Shown: positions 15,081 to 24,052, counted from the stretch's first letter. The stretch: 64,000 nucleotides of DNA from an uncultured Collinsella sp. (GCA_900543275.1 UQQL01000001.1:1-64000), one strand, 5' to 3'. The notes: generated by a model from the sequence alone, not told the origin. Program-made: numbers and translations.

Positions 15081-15110
15081 CAACCGATGCCGGGGCCGCA
15101 GCACAAGCTC

Positions 15111-16046
15111 CTACAGCTCGGTCACGACAACGCCGTTGTAAACCTCGTCCCAACGATCCATAACCAAGTGGCCAGTCATGGGATCCATGGCATTGAGTTT
15201 GCCGCAGGTGTTGGCGGTACGCAGCACCGTCTCGTCGTCGGCTCCGGCAGCAATCGCATGTGCGAAGCCAGCAATGGTCGAATCGCCAGAGCCCGTAGCG
15301 TTAACGGCGGGGATATCGGGGGTCTTGGCGCGGAACGCACGGCCGTTATGGAAACCAACGGAGCCGGCAGCGCCCATAGATACGACGACCCAGGGGATAT
15401 CGGAGAAGCGGGCGTCAGAGGCGAGCGCGGAACGGAGCTCGTCCACATCGTCGGTGGTAAAGCTCGTGCCCAGAAGGCCGTTAATTTCGGTCAGGTTAGG
15501 CTTAACCAGCTCAGGCTTGACCTCGGACTTGAGCGCAGCCTCGAGCGAGGCGCCCGAGGTATCGAGCAGCACCTTGGCGCCGGCGTTCTCTGCAATGCCC
15601 GTGATCTTAGCGTAGTAGTCCGCCTCGACGCCGCGGGGCAGCGAACCCGAGATGGTAACGACATCGGCCTTGCTCGCAAGCTCGGCGAACTTGGCGGTAA
15701 AGGCATCGAGCTCCTCGGGGGCAATCGTCGGGCCGCTCTCGAGCAGCTCGGTCTGGTTGCCGGCGTGGAGGATGTTGAGACAAATGCGAGTCTCGCCCTT
15801 GATGGGCACAAAATCATTCTTAATGCCGTTAGCATCCATGAGCTCGGCCATATAGGCGCCCATATGACCACCAAGCAAGCCGGTTGCCACGACATCGTCG
15901 CCCAGCTGGCCCAGGACGCGGGCCACGTTGAGGCCCTTACCGCCGGCGGTCTTTTCGGGCGTCACGCGGTTGACGTCGTCGATAATGAGCTCATCGAGCT
16001 GATAGCGCGTATCGACGGACGGGTTCATCGTAACGGTGAGGATCAT
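15111..16046 (-). CDS. lacC: PfkB-family kinase, LacC-like (tagatose-6-phosphate / 1-phosphofructokinase type)
   Basis: A 311-residue PfkB-family sugar-phosphate kinase. It begins MILTVTMNPSVD, has GGKGLNVARVL for substrate binding, and ends with the anion-hole/catalytic region NATGSGDSTIAGF. The N-terminus and DDVNRV segment fit LacC and FruK best. The ATG at 16046 has AGGAGC 6 nt upstream; an upstream ATG at 16085 is less likely. It follows the LacX-like gene by 59 bp. With NagA and AgaS nearby, phosphorylation of tagatose-6-phosphate is the likeliest role; 1-phosphofructokinase is the alternative. Confidence 0.87.
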   Translation of the reverse strand: MILTVTMNPSVDTRYQLDELIIDDVNRVTPEKTAGGKGLNVARVLGQLGDDVVATGLLGGHMGAYMAELMDANGIKNDFVPIKGETRICLNILHAGNQTELLESGPTIAPEELDAFTAKFAELASKADVVTISGSLPRGVEADYYAKITGIAENAGAKVLLDTSGASLEAALKSEVKPELVKPNLTEINGLLGTSFTTDDVDELRSALASDARFSDIPWVVVSMGAAGSVGFHNGRAFRAKTPDIPAVNATGSGDSTIAGFAHAIAAGADDETVLRTANTCGKLNAMDPMTGHLVMDRWDEVYNGVVVTEL

Positions 16047-16105
16047 TTCTAGCTCCTTATCTCGCAGGCTCCTTATGCCTTGCAAAACGAATTGGCTACA
16101 TGCGA

Positions 16106-16987
16106 CTACAGAATCTCGATTGTGAACGAGCGCACGATGGTTTCTTTGGGCTTGGCGATAAGGCAGCCGCGCTTGTGCTCAAGCACGTCGTCCTCATCGG
16201 AGCAGGTCGAAAGACCGCCCCAGGGCTCAACTGCCACAAAATCACCCTCGGGCTTGCTCCACACAATGAGGTACGGGAAGCCCTCAAAGCTCAGGCGAAC
16301 ACCCTTGTCCTCGCCCTTTTTGGAAAGCGTGACCTGACGGCTCTCGAGCACGTCAAAGATGGTCTCCGCAAAATCGAAGAGCTCATGTGACAGAGGCAGC
16401 GTCTTTCCCACCATGGGGTTCTTGGAGCGGTTGGTCACGTCAATCAAGCCAGTCGAGGGGACGGCAGCGCAAAGCTCAGCAGCCTCGTCTTTCTCAAAAC
16501 GCAACTCGTAGTCCGTATAGGCCTCGCCCTCATCGAGCGGGCACCTAAAGCCGGGGTGTCCACCGATAAAGAAAGGCATGTCCTCGGTGCCCTCGTTGGT
16601 AACCTCATAGGAGACGCGCACGGCGGCGTCCTCGAGCGTATAGCGGGCGACAAGCTTAAACGGATACGGATAATCGCTCAGCAGCGCGGCGTTATCCTCC
16701 GAAGCCAGGCACATCGCCAGCTCGTTCTCGCTCTGGCTCAGCAGCTTCCACTCCTGTTTGCGCGCAAACCCATGGCGGGCGAGCTTCACATGATGTCCGG
16801 CAAACGTCATGGCGCTGTTATCGCGCAAACCTCCGCAAATCGGGAAGCAAATCGGTGCCTGGCCGGACCACACGGCGGGATCGCCCTGCCACAAGTACTC
16901 GCGACCTCCAGCCTCAATCGAGGTAAACGAACCACCGGCCGTGGAGACCTTGATAGAAATCGAATCGTTGGAGAGAGCGTATTCCAT
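16106..16987 (-). CDS. lacX: LacX-like aldose 1-epimerase family protein
   Basis: A 293-residue member of the aldose-epimerase superfamily, closest in type to LacX of lac operons. Features include the IKVSTAGGSFTSIE start, PICFPICGGLRDN, RHGFARKQEW, the FFIGGHPGFRCPL region and VEPWGG. The ATG at 16987 follows AAAGGATG; a longer frame from 17122 lacks support. It is upstream of the LacC-like kinase and probably cotranscribed. The exact substrate is not known for this family. Confidence 0.85.
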   Translation of the reverse strand: MEYALSNDSISIKVSTAGGSFTSIEAGGREYLWQGDPAVWSGQAPICFPICGGLRDNSAMTFAGHHVKLARHGFARKQEWKLLSQSENELAMCLASEDNAALLSDYPYPFKLVARYTLEDAAVRVSYEVTNEGTEDMPFFIGGHPGFRCPLDEGEAYTDYELRFEKDEAAELCAAVPSTGLIDVTNRSKNPMVGKTLPLSHELFDFAETIFDVLESRQVTLSKKGEDKGVRLSFEGFPYLIVWSKPEGDFVAVEPWGGLSTCSDEDDVLEHKRGCLIAKPKETIVRSFTIEIL

Positions 16988-17143
16988 TGTCCATCCTTTC
17001 GAACAACTGCTTTTTGCTCGCAAGAACCCGTCTCGGCCCTGACCAAAGGACAAACCCGCACGTTCATCGATGCGTCCGGTTTCCCAGCCATGCAACGGGG
17101 TACCATACAGACATTGATGCAATTACAGCTGAAAGGCCTTCTT

Positions 17144-17728
17144 ATGCGAACCATCATCCTTTATGCCTCACACCACCACGGCAATACGAAAAAGCTCGTG
17201 GACGCCATCGTCGAGGCGCACCCCGAGATCGATACCCTCGACGTGAAGTCACTCGGTAAAAACGAGTACCCCGACCTGCACGAATACCATCTGATCGGTG
17301 TCGCCACGGGCATCTATTACTCCGAGATCGACAAGGACATGGCACGCGTGCTCACGAACGTGCTGCAGCCGCAGGACAAGGTGTTTGGCCTTATGACCTA
17401 CGGTGGCAAAAACAAGTGGTACGGCAAGGATATCGATGGCATCTGCCGCATGAGGCAGGCCATCTTTATGGGCGTCTACGGCTGTCCCGGCTTTGATACG
17501 TGGGGGCCGTTCAAACTCACCGGCGGCGTCCAGAAGGGACACCCGACCGCTGAGGAAATTAAGGGCGCCGTCGACTTCTTCGACAAGATCGAAGACGAGT
17601 ATGGCGACATCATCGTCGAAGAGTACGCCAAGCGCGAGAAGCGTCTAGCATACGAAAAGGAGCATCCCGCGGGGGGTCTTGTGGCCGGCGTCAAGCGCAC
17701 GGCAAAGAAGATCGTTAACAAGCTGTAA
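17144..17728 (+). CDS. Flavodoxin family protein
   Basis: A 194-residue protein with an N-terminal flavodoxin fold: MRTIILYASHHHGNTKK gives the FMN phosphate loop (SHHHGNTKK), followed by IGVATGIYYSEID and GLMTYGGKNKWYGK near the isoalloxazine site. The C-terminal 40 residues are basic and helical (VKRTAKKIVNKL). The ATG at 17144 has AAAGG upstream; the long open frame ahead of it is antisense to lacX. It is divergent from lacX and probably a cytoplasmic electron carrier or oxidoreductase. Confidence 0.85.
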   Translation: MRTIILYASHHHGNTKKLVDAIVEAHPEIDTLDVKSLGKNEYPDLHEYHLIGVATGIYYSEIDKDMARVLTNVLQPQDKVFGLMTYGGKNKWYGKDIDGICRMRQAIFMGVYGCPGFDTWGPFKLTGGVQKGHPTAEEIKGAVDFFDKIEDEYGDIIVEEYAKREKRLAYEKEHPAGGLVAGVKRTAKKIVNKL

Positions 17729-17759
17729 CTGTTAAGGTGCTTTTGAGCGTTTAACCCAT

Positions 17760-17797
17760 ACGGCGGGTCCGAGCAGATTCGGGCCCGCCGTCTTTTT
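17760..17797. terminator. Terminator between flavodoxin and nagA
   Basis: CGGCGGGTCCGA pairs with TCGGGCCCGCCG (one G-T pair) and is followed by TCTTTTT on the plus strand. It lies between two convergent genes. Confidence 0.8.
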
Positions 17798-17803
17798 CTA
17801 TCG

Positions 17804-18973
17804 TTAATCGGTAAAGGCGTTGCCGACGCTCTGGCCGCCAACATACGTCTCGACGAGGGTGAGCTCATGGTCGAACACGACAAAGTCGGCGTCGCGACCC
17901 GGCATGATGCTGCCGCACTTATCCTCGATGTGCGCAGAGCGAGCCGGCACCTCGGTTGCCATGCGAATGGCGATATCAGCGCTGGCGATGCCCCAATCGA
18001 CAATGTTCTTGACGCCCTGGGCAAGCGTGAGCACCGAGCCGGCAATGCTTTTGCCGTCGGCGAGCCAGCACAGGTTGTCCTTCATGATGACGTCCATGCC
18101 ACCACTGGTGTAGCTGCCCTCGGGCATGCCGCCGCAGCCCAGGCAGTCGGTGATGAGCACCGTGTGCTGCCAGCCCTTTGCCTGCAGCAGTGCCTTGATG
18201 GCGGCAGGGTTTACGTGCTTGCCGTCACAGATGATCTCGGCGTAGGTCTCGGGCGTGGACATGGCAGCACCCACGACACCGGGCTCACGGTGATGCAGAC
18301 CGCGCTGGCCGTTATAGGTATGCGTAAAGCAGCTGGCACCGGCATTGATAGCGGCGATGCACTCATCGTAGGTGGCGTCGGAGTGACCGATGCTGGTCAC
18401 CACGCCCTTGGCGTTCAGAGCAGCCGCATAAGCAGCGGCACCGTCGCGCTCGGCGGCCATGGCGCTCTTAACGATGCGACCGCCCGCAGCCTCCTGCCAC
18501 TGGTCGAAAACCTCCTCGGAGGGGTCAATCAGGTAAGCGGGGTTCTGCGCGCCCACGTGCTTCATGGTAAAGAAGGGGCCCTCCAGGTAGATGCCCTGAA
18601 TGCGGGCACCGCAGAAGTCGGGGCCGCGGCCCTCGTCCGCCTTGGCGATAGCAGCGCAGGCGTCCTTGATCTGTTCGACGCCATCGGTGAACGTCGTGGG
18701 CAGCCAGCTGGTGGTACCGCGACGGGCGAGCTCGGTTGAGCTGATATCGATGCCCTCGGGATCGTTATCGGTAGTTGAGTGGTTGTAGAAGCCATGGATG
18801 TGAGTATCGACCATACCCGGTGCGATCCACGATCCCGTGTAGTCCTTAATCTCGCAAGAGGGCTCGTCGGCCTGCCAGGCGCCAAAAACGCCATCCTCGA
18901 CCATAAGATAGCCGCCCAGTTGCGGGCCTGCCGGCAAGAAGAACTTGTCAGCCTTAATTGCGTACGTGCTCAT
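17804..18973 (-). CDS. nagA: N-acetylglucosamine/galactosamine-6-phosphate deacetylase
   Basis: A 389-residue amidohydrolase that removes acetate from GlcNAc-6-P or GalNAc-6-P. Visible are the metal-binding VDTHIHGFYNHST near residue 60, YLEGPFF, the GHSDATYDEC segment, FTHTYNGQRGLHHREPG, and the catalytic Asp in VLITDCLG. The ATG at 18973 has GAGGAG 5 nt upstream. Lying next to agaS, with a GalNAc-type PTS 2.3 kb further on, it may be AgaA-like (GalNAc-6-P) rather than GlcNAc-specific. A terminator separates it from agaS, so it has its own promoter or depends on read-through. Confidence 0.92.
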   Translation of the reverse strand: MSTYAIKADKFFLPAGPQLGGYLMVEDGVFGAWQADEPSCEIKDYTGSWIAPGMVDTHIHGFYNHSTTDNDPEGIDISSTELARRGTTSWLPTTFTDGVEQIKDACAAIAKADEGRGPDFCGARIQGIYLEGPFFTMKHVGAQNPAYLIDPSEEVFDQWQEAAGGRIVKSAMAAERDGAAAYAAALNAKGVVTSIGHSDATYDECIAAINAGASCFTHTYNGQRGLHHREPGVVGAAMSTPETYAEIICDGKHVNPAAIKALLQAKGWQHTVLITDCLGCGGMPEGSYTSGGMDVIMKDNLCWLADGKSIAGSVLTLAQGVKNIVDWGIASADIAIRMATEVPARSAHIEDKCGSIMPGRDADFVVFDHELTLVETYVGGQSVGNAFTD

Positions 18974-19030
18974 ATGCACTCCTCGCTTCTAAAGCAGTTG
19001 ACTGTGGTAATGCTTATACCCAGCTCACGT

Positions 19031-19072
19031 AAAACAAAAAGCGCCCGCCCGCCGTTATGAGCGGACGGGCGC
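19031..19072 (-). terminator. Terminator after agaS
   Basis: GCGCCCGCCCG pairs imperfectly with CGGACGGGCGC, and the minus strand continues TTTTTGTTTT. Confidence 0.75.
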
Positions 19073-19090
19073 CCTTACAGGGGGACGCGA

Positions 19091-20257
19091 TTAAGCGGTG
19101 AAGGGGTGAATCGTCACGCCCTTAACCACGCGGTTGACCGTGCCGGTGGGGCTCGGCGTATCGGGCGTGTTGCCCACGCGGACGGAGTTGAGCAGGCTGA
19201 TAGCCTGGGCAAACATCACGAACGGCAGAGCAAGGTAACCCTCGGGAAGTGCCTCGTAGCCCTTAAAGGTGAAGGACTCACCCTCATAGACGGTGGCACC
19301 TTCCTGCTGAACGGCGATGGTGTGCTGAGCGATCTCGTCGCCACCGATCTCGTTGAGGATGTCGATGTCGTACTGACGGGTGTAGGCGTCGTTGTTGACG
19401 AACACGAAGACGAGCGTCTTATCGTCGACGAAGGACTTAGGTCCGTGACGATAGCCCATGGAGGTGTCGTAGGAAGTAGCGACCAGACCGTGAGCGAGCT
19501 CGAGGATCTTGAGCTGGCTCTCCTGAGCAAGGCCACCGAAGGAGCCAGAACCCAAGTAGGTCACGCGGTTGAAATCGCCAGCCAGGTAATCGGCGATCTC
19601 GGGCTCACGGGAGATGACCTCCTCGCCCATCTTGGCAATCGTCTCGACCCACTCGGCCTTCTGCTCGTCAGAGGCAGTGTCGAAAATAAGGGTGGAGAGC
19701 AGGGTCATGCAGGAATAAGAACCGGTCATGGCGAAGCCCTTGTCGTTGGCGCGCGGAATGAGCAGCGTCAGCGCATTGGGATCATCGGCAGACTCGACGG
19801 CAAGCTTGCCCTCGGGAGCGCAGGTGATGTTGAGGAACTTGACGTTGTGGACGAGCTCCTTGGCAACGGCAACGGCGGCAAGGCTCTCGGGGCTGTTGCC
19901 AGAGCGGGCAAAGGAAACCACGAGCGTGGGATCCTCGGCGCGCAGGAAGTCGCGCGGGGCGCTCACGATGTCGGTCGTGGCGATGGGCTTAAAGTCGTAG
20001 AGATCAGTGTTGCCAGCGTGACGCAGGTACGGGGCGCAGGTATCGCCAACGTAGTCGGACGTACCGGCACCGGTGAAGACAACGGACAGACGACCCTCGC
20101 CCATAGCGCGAGCCTCGGCCAGGAAGGCCTCGATGGCCTCCTTGTTCTCGCGATAGATGTTGAGCGTATCACGCCAAAGCTCGGGCTGCTGAGCAATCTC
20201 GGCCGTGGTGATCTGGGCGCCGAGCTCGGTGAGCTCCTCGACACTCTTCTCGAACAT
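19091..20257 (-). CDS. agaS: SIS-domain sugar-phosphate deaminase/isomerase (AgaS type)
   Basis: A 388-residue cytoplasmic protein with two SIS domains, like AgaS, which converts galactosamine-6-P to tagatose-6-P and ammonia. SIS1 (about residues 45-190) has VFTGAGTSDYVGD and VVSFARSGNSPES; SIS2 (about 215-365) has YLGSGSFGGLA and YDTSMGYRHGPKSF, typical of AgaS/GlmS-like isomerase domains. The ATG at 20257 follows AGAGAGG. A CTGGT-N4-ACCAG operator lies 62 bp upstream. It forms the deamination step between NagA/AgaA and the LacC-like kinase. Confidence 0.9.
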   Translation of the reverse strand: MFEKSVEELTELGAQITTAEIAQQPELWRDTLNIYRENKEAIEAFLAEARAMGEGRLSVVFTGAGTSDYVGDTCAPYLRHAGNTDLYDFKPIATTDIVSAPRDFLRAEDPTLVVSFARSGNSPESLAAVAVAKELVHNVKFLNITCAPEGKLAVESADDPNALTLLIPRANDKGFAMTGSYSCMTLLSTLIFDTASDEQKAEWVETIAKMGEEVISREPEIADYLAGDFNRVTYLGSGSFGGLAQESQLKILELAHGLVATSYDTSMGYRHGPKSFVDDKTLVFVFVNNDAYTRQYDIDILNEIGGDEIAQHTIAVQQEGATVYEGESFTFKGYEALPEGYLALPFVMFAQAISLLNSVRVGNTPDTPSPTGTVNRVVKGVTIHPFTA

Positions 20258-20318
20258 TTCTAATACCTCTCTCTAGAAGTAATCCTCTGACGTGCAATTA
20301 TACACTTCGGTTGGTTAT

Positions 20319-20332
20319 CTGGTAGTAACCAG
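20319..20332. promoter_or_regulatory. GntR (NagR/DasR/AgaR-type) operator upstream of agaS
   Basis: CTGGTAGTAACCAG is a perfect 5-4-5 dyad (CTGGT-N4-ACCAG), the geometry of known DasR/NagR sites. A near-identical site (24612-24625) precedes the Aga PTS operon. The GntR gene starts at 21103. Confidence 0.75.
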
Positions 20333-20371
20333 TTAAATGCAAAGAATCACCATATGGAAACGATGCGAGCA

Positions 20372-21103
20372 CTAGTTACTGCGCTGGTGGTAAACCTTGT
20401 ATTTAAACTGATCGGCACGAGCAACCGAAAGTGTGTACTCCACTACCTCGTTTGACTCGTTATACGTAGTCCTGACCAAATCGAGCACAGGCGAGCCCTC
20501 GACAATTCCCAAAAGGTGGGCATCGGTGGGACGGGCTATGCTCGCATAGAACTCCTCTTCGGCCACGCGAATCTTTTGCTGAAAGTCCTGCTCAATCACA
20601 TCGTAAAGCGGCTTACGCTCCAGCAGCGGTCGCTTTAGGGACAGAAATTGACGAACCGGTAGATAGCTGCGTTCGACCATCATGGGCATGTTGTCGGCAG
20701 AGCGAAGACGCTTGAGCTTAAAAATGCGATCACCGATGCGCAATCCCATATGCTCGGCCAGATTCTTATCGGCCTCCATCTCGCAAAACTCGAGAATCGT
20801 GGTCTCGGGTTCTCGACCCATCGCGCGCATCTGCTCGGTAAAGCTGTAGGACTGCATAAGATTGGTTGCTTTTGCCGAACGGTCGGTCACAAAGGTACCG
20901 CGACCGTGCTGCCGAACCACCAGTCCTAAACGCTCCAGTTCCTGCAGAGCCAGGCGTACCGTAGTGCGCGAGAGACCATAGCGCTCCGAAAGTTCGCGCT
21001 CGGAAGGAATCATGTCACCGGCGCGATATTCATGGTCAATCTTTTCGGTCAGAATATCGACCAGCTGATCGTACAGCGGTTGCTTACGCGCTCCGATCGC
21101 CAT
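20372..21103 (-). CDS. GntR-family (HutC/NagR type) repressor
   Basis: A 243-residue regulator with an N-terminal winged HTH (about residues 8-75: QLVDILTEKIDHEY, LSERYGLSRTTVRLAL, RQHGRGTFV) and a C-terminal UTRA ligand domain (about 90-235). This layout is shared with NagR, DasR and AgaR, which sense amino-sugar phosphates. It lies between the Aga PTS operon and agaS, and two matching operators flank it. It likely represses both units and is relieved by GalNAc-6-P, GlcNAc-6-P or a deacetylated form. Confidence 0.9.
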   Translation of the reverse strand: MAIGARKQPLYDQLVDILTEKIDHEYRAGDMIPSERELSERYGLSRTTVRLALQELERLGLVVRQHGRGTFVTDRSAKATNLMQSYSFTEQMRAMGREPETTILEFCEMEADKNLAEHMGLRIGDRIFKLKRLRSADNMPMMVERSYLPVRQFLSLKRPLLERKPLYDVIEQDFQQKIRVAEEEFYASIARPTDAHLLGIVEGSPVLDLVRTTYNESNEVVEYTLSVARADQFKYKVYHQRSN

Positions 21104-21186
21104 CCTATCCTCCCTTTTGCTCGAATTCGGCTAACTACCTAGGGTGTTATGCATTATCTGTCTGCCACACCCGAATCATTAAGAAA

Positions 21187-21223
21187 ACAAAAGCCGCGCG
21201 CTCTTTCGAGCACGCGGCTTTTA
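21187..21223 (-). terminator. Terminator after the Aga PTS operon
   Basis: AAAAGCCGCG pairs with CGCGGCTTTT around a 14-nt loop; the outer A/T pairs supply the T-run. A second dyad (GGGTGTG with CACACCC, about 21248-21276) lies between it and the IID stop. Confidence 0.75.
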
Positions 21224-21288
21224 ACATACACATGGCTTAAGGGGTCGGGGTGTGAGCCGCGTAGGGACACACCCCTCAAGCTAGAGCC

Positions 21289-22371
21289 TTACCAGATGCT
21301 CGGCCAGAGACCAAGCGGGCCAGCGCCCAGGATGCCAAGGACGAAGAGCAGGAGAATGCCCTTGGTCGGGGTCCAGCTGTGCTTAGCGAACATGTAGTAA
21401 AGCAGCAGCGTAAGCATAAGCGGGACGAGCTTCGGGACGATGGTGTTGAGGGTGTCGGCAACAGAGAAGTTGACCGGATCCTCGGTAACGGTGCCGTAGG
21501 TCACGGACTCCATGCCGTTACCCAGATCGGTGACGCCGCACTCGACAGCGTTGCCGTCGGCATCGGAAGCGGTAAGGGCGTTGCCGTCCTTATCGGTCAT
21601 GGCGATGGTACCGGCCTCAGCGGTCTCGGTATCGATGCCCTCCATACCGGTGAAGTTCTCGGCCTCCTTCTCGGAGACGATCACGGTAGTAGCGGAGAGA
21701 CCACGGGTGGTGCCGTTGGGGATCTGGAGGTTGATCTGGGTGCCACCCATGGTGACGACCAGGCAACCGACGACGAAGACGCCCATGATGGAAGCGGCAC
21801 GCGTGAAGGCCTGCATGTTGGCGGTCAGAGCGTCAATAGCGCTGGTGCCAAGCTTGTAGGACCAGTTCATGAGCCAGAAGCGCAGAGCGAACTGGACGAC
21901 GTTGAAGATCACCAGGAAGATGATCGGTGCAGCGGCGTTGCCGTTGATGGCCATGTTGGAGGTGATGCCGGCCGTGATAGGCACGAGCGTCAGCCAGAAC
22001 AGGGCGTCACCGATACCACCGAGCGGGCCCATTGCGGCGACGCGGACGGCGCGGATCGTGGGGATGTCAACCTTGTTCTGCTCGAGCGAAAGCACGATGC
22101 CCATAACAAAGGTGACAAGGAACGGGTGGGTGTTGAAGAACTCCAGGTTGTGGCTCATGGAAGCCGCGAGGTCGTTCTTGTTGGTGTGGATCTTCTCCAG
22201 ACCGGGGATGATGGAGTAAAGCCAGCCAGCGGCCTGCATGCGCTCGTAGTTGAACGATGCCTGCAGGAAGCAGGAGCGCCAAGCCATCTTGTTGAGGGTC
22301 TTCTGGTCGAGCTGCGGAGCAGGAGTGAGATCCTCGTAGTGCTCCGGGATCACATACTCATTAGATGCCAT
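21289..22371 (-). CDS. agaD: PTS mannose-family IID component with an inserted loop
   Basis: A 360-residue membrane subunit of the mannose/GalNAc-type PTS, which with IIC forms the sugar channel. Family features are AWRSCFLQASFNYERMQ, FVMGIVLSLEQNK and MGPLGGIGDALFW. IID proteins are usually about 270-300 residues. The extra length is a loop of roughly 90 residues (about 205-295) rich in acidic and Gly/Thr residues between the last membrane segments. The start at 22371 overlaps the IIC stop by 11 bp. The gene symbol is by context. Confidence 0.88.
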   Translation of the reverse strand: MASNEYVIPEHYEDLTPAPQLDQKTLNKMAWRSCFLQASFNYERMQAAGWLYSIIPGLEKIHTNKNDLAASMSHNLEFFNTHPFLVTFVMGIVLSLEQNKVDIPTIRAVRVAAMGPLGGIGDALFWLTLVPITAGITSNMAINGNAAAPIIFLVIFNVVQFALRFWLMNWSYKLGTSAIDALTANMQAFTRAASIMGVFVVGCLVVTMGGTQINLQIPNGTTRGLSATTVIVSEKEAENFTGMEGIDTETAEAGTIAMTDKDGNALTASDADGNAVECGVTDLGNGMESVTYGTVTEDPVNFSVADTLNTIVPKLVPLMLTLLLYYMFAKHSWTPTKGILLLFVLGILGAGPLGLWPSIW

Positions 22372-23161
22372 CTTCGAAGTCACCTCCGTCAGAAACAGCT
22401 GCACCCTTCAGCTCGGTCTGCTGCTGGAAGTCCCAGAAAGCGATGCCGAAGCCGATGAGAGCGAGGATGAGCAGAGCAGGGGTTGCCAGCGAATCGTTGG
22501 CAACGGTGATGAGCGCGAGGCCAAAGCCCATGAGGAAGAAGCCCCACATATCGCGGTTCATCATAACCTTGAGCAGGACGGCGAAGCCGACGAAGCGCAT
22601 CATGCCGCCTGCAGCGGAGAGACCGGTCTGCAGCCAAGTCGGGATGGCAGAAGCGATGGTCTGACCGATGGTAGCGCCAGCGATGAAGAACAGGGTGACG
22701 ACGACAGCGAAGATCAGGCCGAGCAGAGCCATGGCGAAGTAGTTCAGGCGCTCGATGCCCTTGGTGTCCGCGTTGTGAGCCATGTTATCGGCCGTGGACA
22801 TAAGCGGGGACATAAGCGTGAAGACCAGGGTAACGCCAAGCTGGCCAAGCAGAGCGAACGGAATGGCGAGGCCGACTGCCGCGTTGGGCTCGAGGCCCGT
22901 GGCGATAGCGAGAATGGCTGCCATGATGCCGCCGATGACGGCGTTAGGCGGCTGAGCGCCTCCGATCGGCATGTTGCCGATCGTCATGAGCTGATAGGTA
23001 CCACCCACGAGAAGACCGGTGTTAAGGTCGCCAAGGATAAGACCGATGACGGCGCCGGTGACGATGGGCTGATAGAGAGACTCGAGGAAGTCAAACTGGT
23101 CGATTGCCGCGATGAACGTGACGACGAAGACCAGAGCGATCTGGATGATCGAGTATTCCAT
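22361..23161 (-). CDS. agaC: PTS mannose-family IIC component
   Basis: A 266-residue, highly hydrophobic permease subunit. It has the IIC hallmarks LVGGTYQLMTIGNMPIGGA and PPNAVIGGIMAAILAIATG. It works with IID at 21289 and the IIB/IIA proteins encoded upstream. It is translationally coupled to IID. The sugar is inferred to be GalNAc, galactosamine or a related amino sugar because of agaS and nagA nearby. Confidence 0.9.
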   Translation of the reverse strand: MEYSIIQIALVFVVTFIAAIDQFDFLESLYQPIVTGAVIGLILGDLNTGLLVGGTYQLMTIGNMPIGGAQPPNAVIGGIMAAILAIATGLEPNAAVGLAIPFALLGQLGVTLVFTLMSPLMSTADNMAHNADTKGIERLNYFAMALLGLIFAVVVTLFFIAGATIGQTIASAIPTWLQTGLSAAGGMMRFVGFAVLLKVMMNRDMWGFFLMGFGLALITVANDSLATPALLILALIGFGIAFWDFQQQTELKGAAVSDGGDFEDGI

Positions 23162-23251
23162 CTTGCTCCTCCTTTCAAAATGTATGTACGCACTTTGGAT
23201 TTCACGTACAGAACGTCAGGGTTTCACTCCTGACAACGTGGATCACGAGGA

Positions 23252-23734
23252 TTACGAGAAGAGCTTGCTCGTGTCCTCAACAGGCGTGCTCGGAACGCGC
23301 CTGATCTCCAACTCCACCCCCAATTCCTGCAGCTCTTTAAACGCAGCGACATCCTCGTCGTTAACTGCGACGGAGGTGGCGACTTGGCGCTTTCCTTCCG
23401 ACATGTGCATGTTGCCGATGTTTACCTTCTTTATAGGCACACCGCCCTTGACGAGCGTAAGCACGTCTTCCGGTGTTTCGGCCACGATGAAGATCTTCTG
23501 GCGCGGGCTCGCCTTGCCAATGACGTCGATGGTCTTCTGCAGAGAGAAGAAACGCGTAGCGACGCCGGCGGGAGCGGCCATCTTCATGAGGTTCTGGCGC
23601 ATGGTGTTGGACGCCACGTCGTCGTTGGCGACGAGGATGAGGTTGGAGCCCAGGGTGGAGTTCCACTGGGTGGCAACCTGACCATGAACCAGTCGGTTAT
23701 CGATGCGGGTAAGAAGAATGTTGGGTTCTGCCAT
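23252..23734 (-). CDS. agaB: PTS mannose-family IIB component
   Basis: A 160-residue cytoplasmic phosphotransfer subunit. His17 in LTRIDNRLVHGQV is the expected phosphorylation site. It accepts phosphate from IIA (24052) and passes it to the sugar bound by IIC/IID. It is the third gene of the five-gene operon. It has an intact-frame paralogue at 13466 in which this His is Tyr. Confidence 0.92.
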   Translation of the reverse strand: MAEPNILLTRIDNRLVHGQVATQWNSTLGSNLILVANDDVASNTMRQNLMKMAAPAGVATRFFSLQKTIDVIGKASPRQKIFIVAETPEDVLTLVKGGVPIKKVNIGNMHMSEGKRQVATSVAVNDEDVAAFKELQELGVELEIRRVPSTPVEDTSKLFS

Positions 23735-23770
23735 GTTGATCAGCTTCCTTTCGTTATTTGCTGACGACAG

Positions 23771-24052
23771 TTACTTGATCTCCTGAATCGCGTAACGCGA
23801 AACATCTACGACGGCTCCGGATCGGACTTTGATCTGGACCTTCTCGCCTTCGATGCCTTTGACGGTTCCGTAGATACCGCCGGCGAAAAGAACCTCTTGA
23901 CCCGGCTTGAGCTCGGTGTGCAGCTCCTTGAAGTACTTCTGCTTCTTCTTCATTTTGATTTGCGACCAGATGGTGTAAATCAAGCCCATGATGACAAGCA
24001 GGCCTAAAAGGGCGACCGAGGAGCTCAGGACGTTGGCTCCGAAATCGGCCAT
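23771..24052 (-). CDS. YajC-like small membrane protein in the PTS operon
   Basis: A 93-residue protein with one N-terminal membrane segment (about residues 8-30, LSSSVALLGLLVIMGLIYT), a Lys-rich stretch (MKKKQKYF), and a soluble domain with GQEVLFAGGIYGTVKGIEG, all as in YajC, the accessory subunit of the Sec translocon. It lies between IIA (start/stop contact at 24052) and IIB. Similar YajC-like genes occur in some Firmicute mannose-family PTS operons (established observation, role unclear). It could assist PTS membrane insertion or act in the PTS itself. Confidence 0.85.
   Translation of the reverse strand: MADFGANVLSSSVALLGLLVIMGLIYTIWSQIKMKKKQKYFKELHTELKPGQEVLFAGGIYGTVKGIEGEKVQIKVRSGAVVDVSRYAIQEIK

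Noticed and set aside
14783..15106. Minus-strand open frame of 107 codons across the nagA fragment
   Set aside because: It runs in a different frame from the clear NagA-like remnant (14946-15080) and shows no family resemblance.
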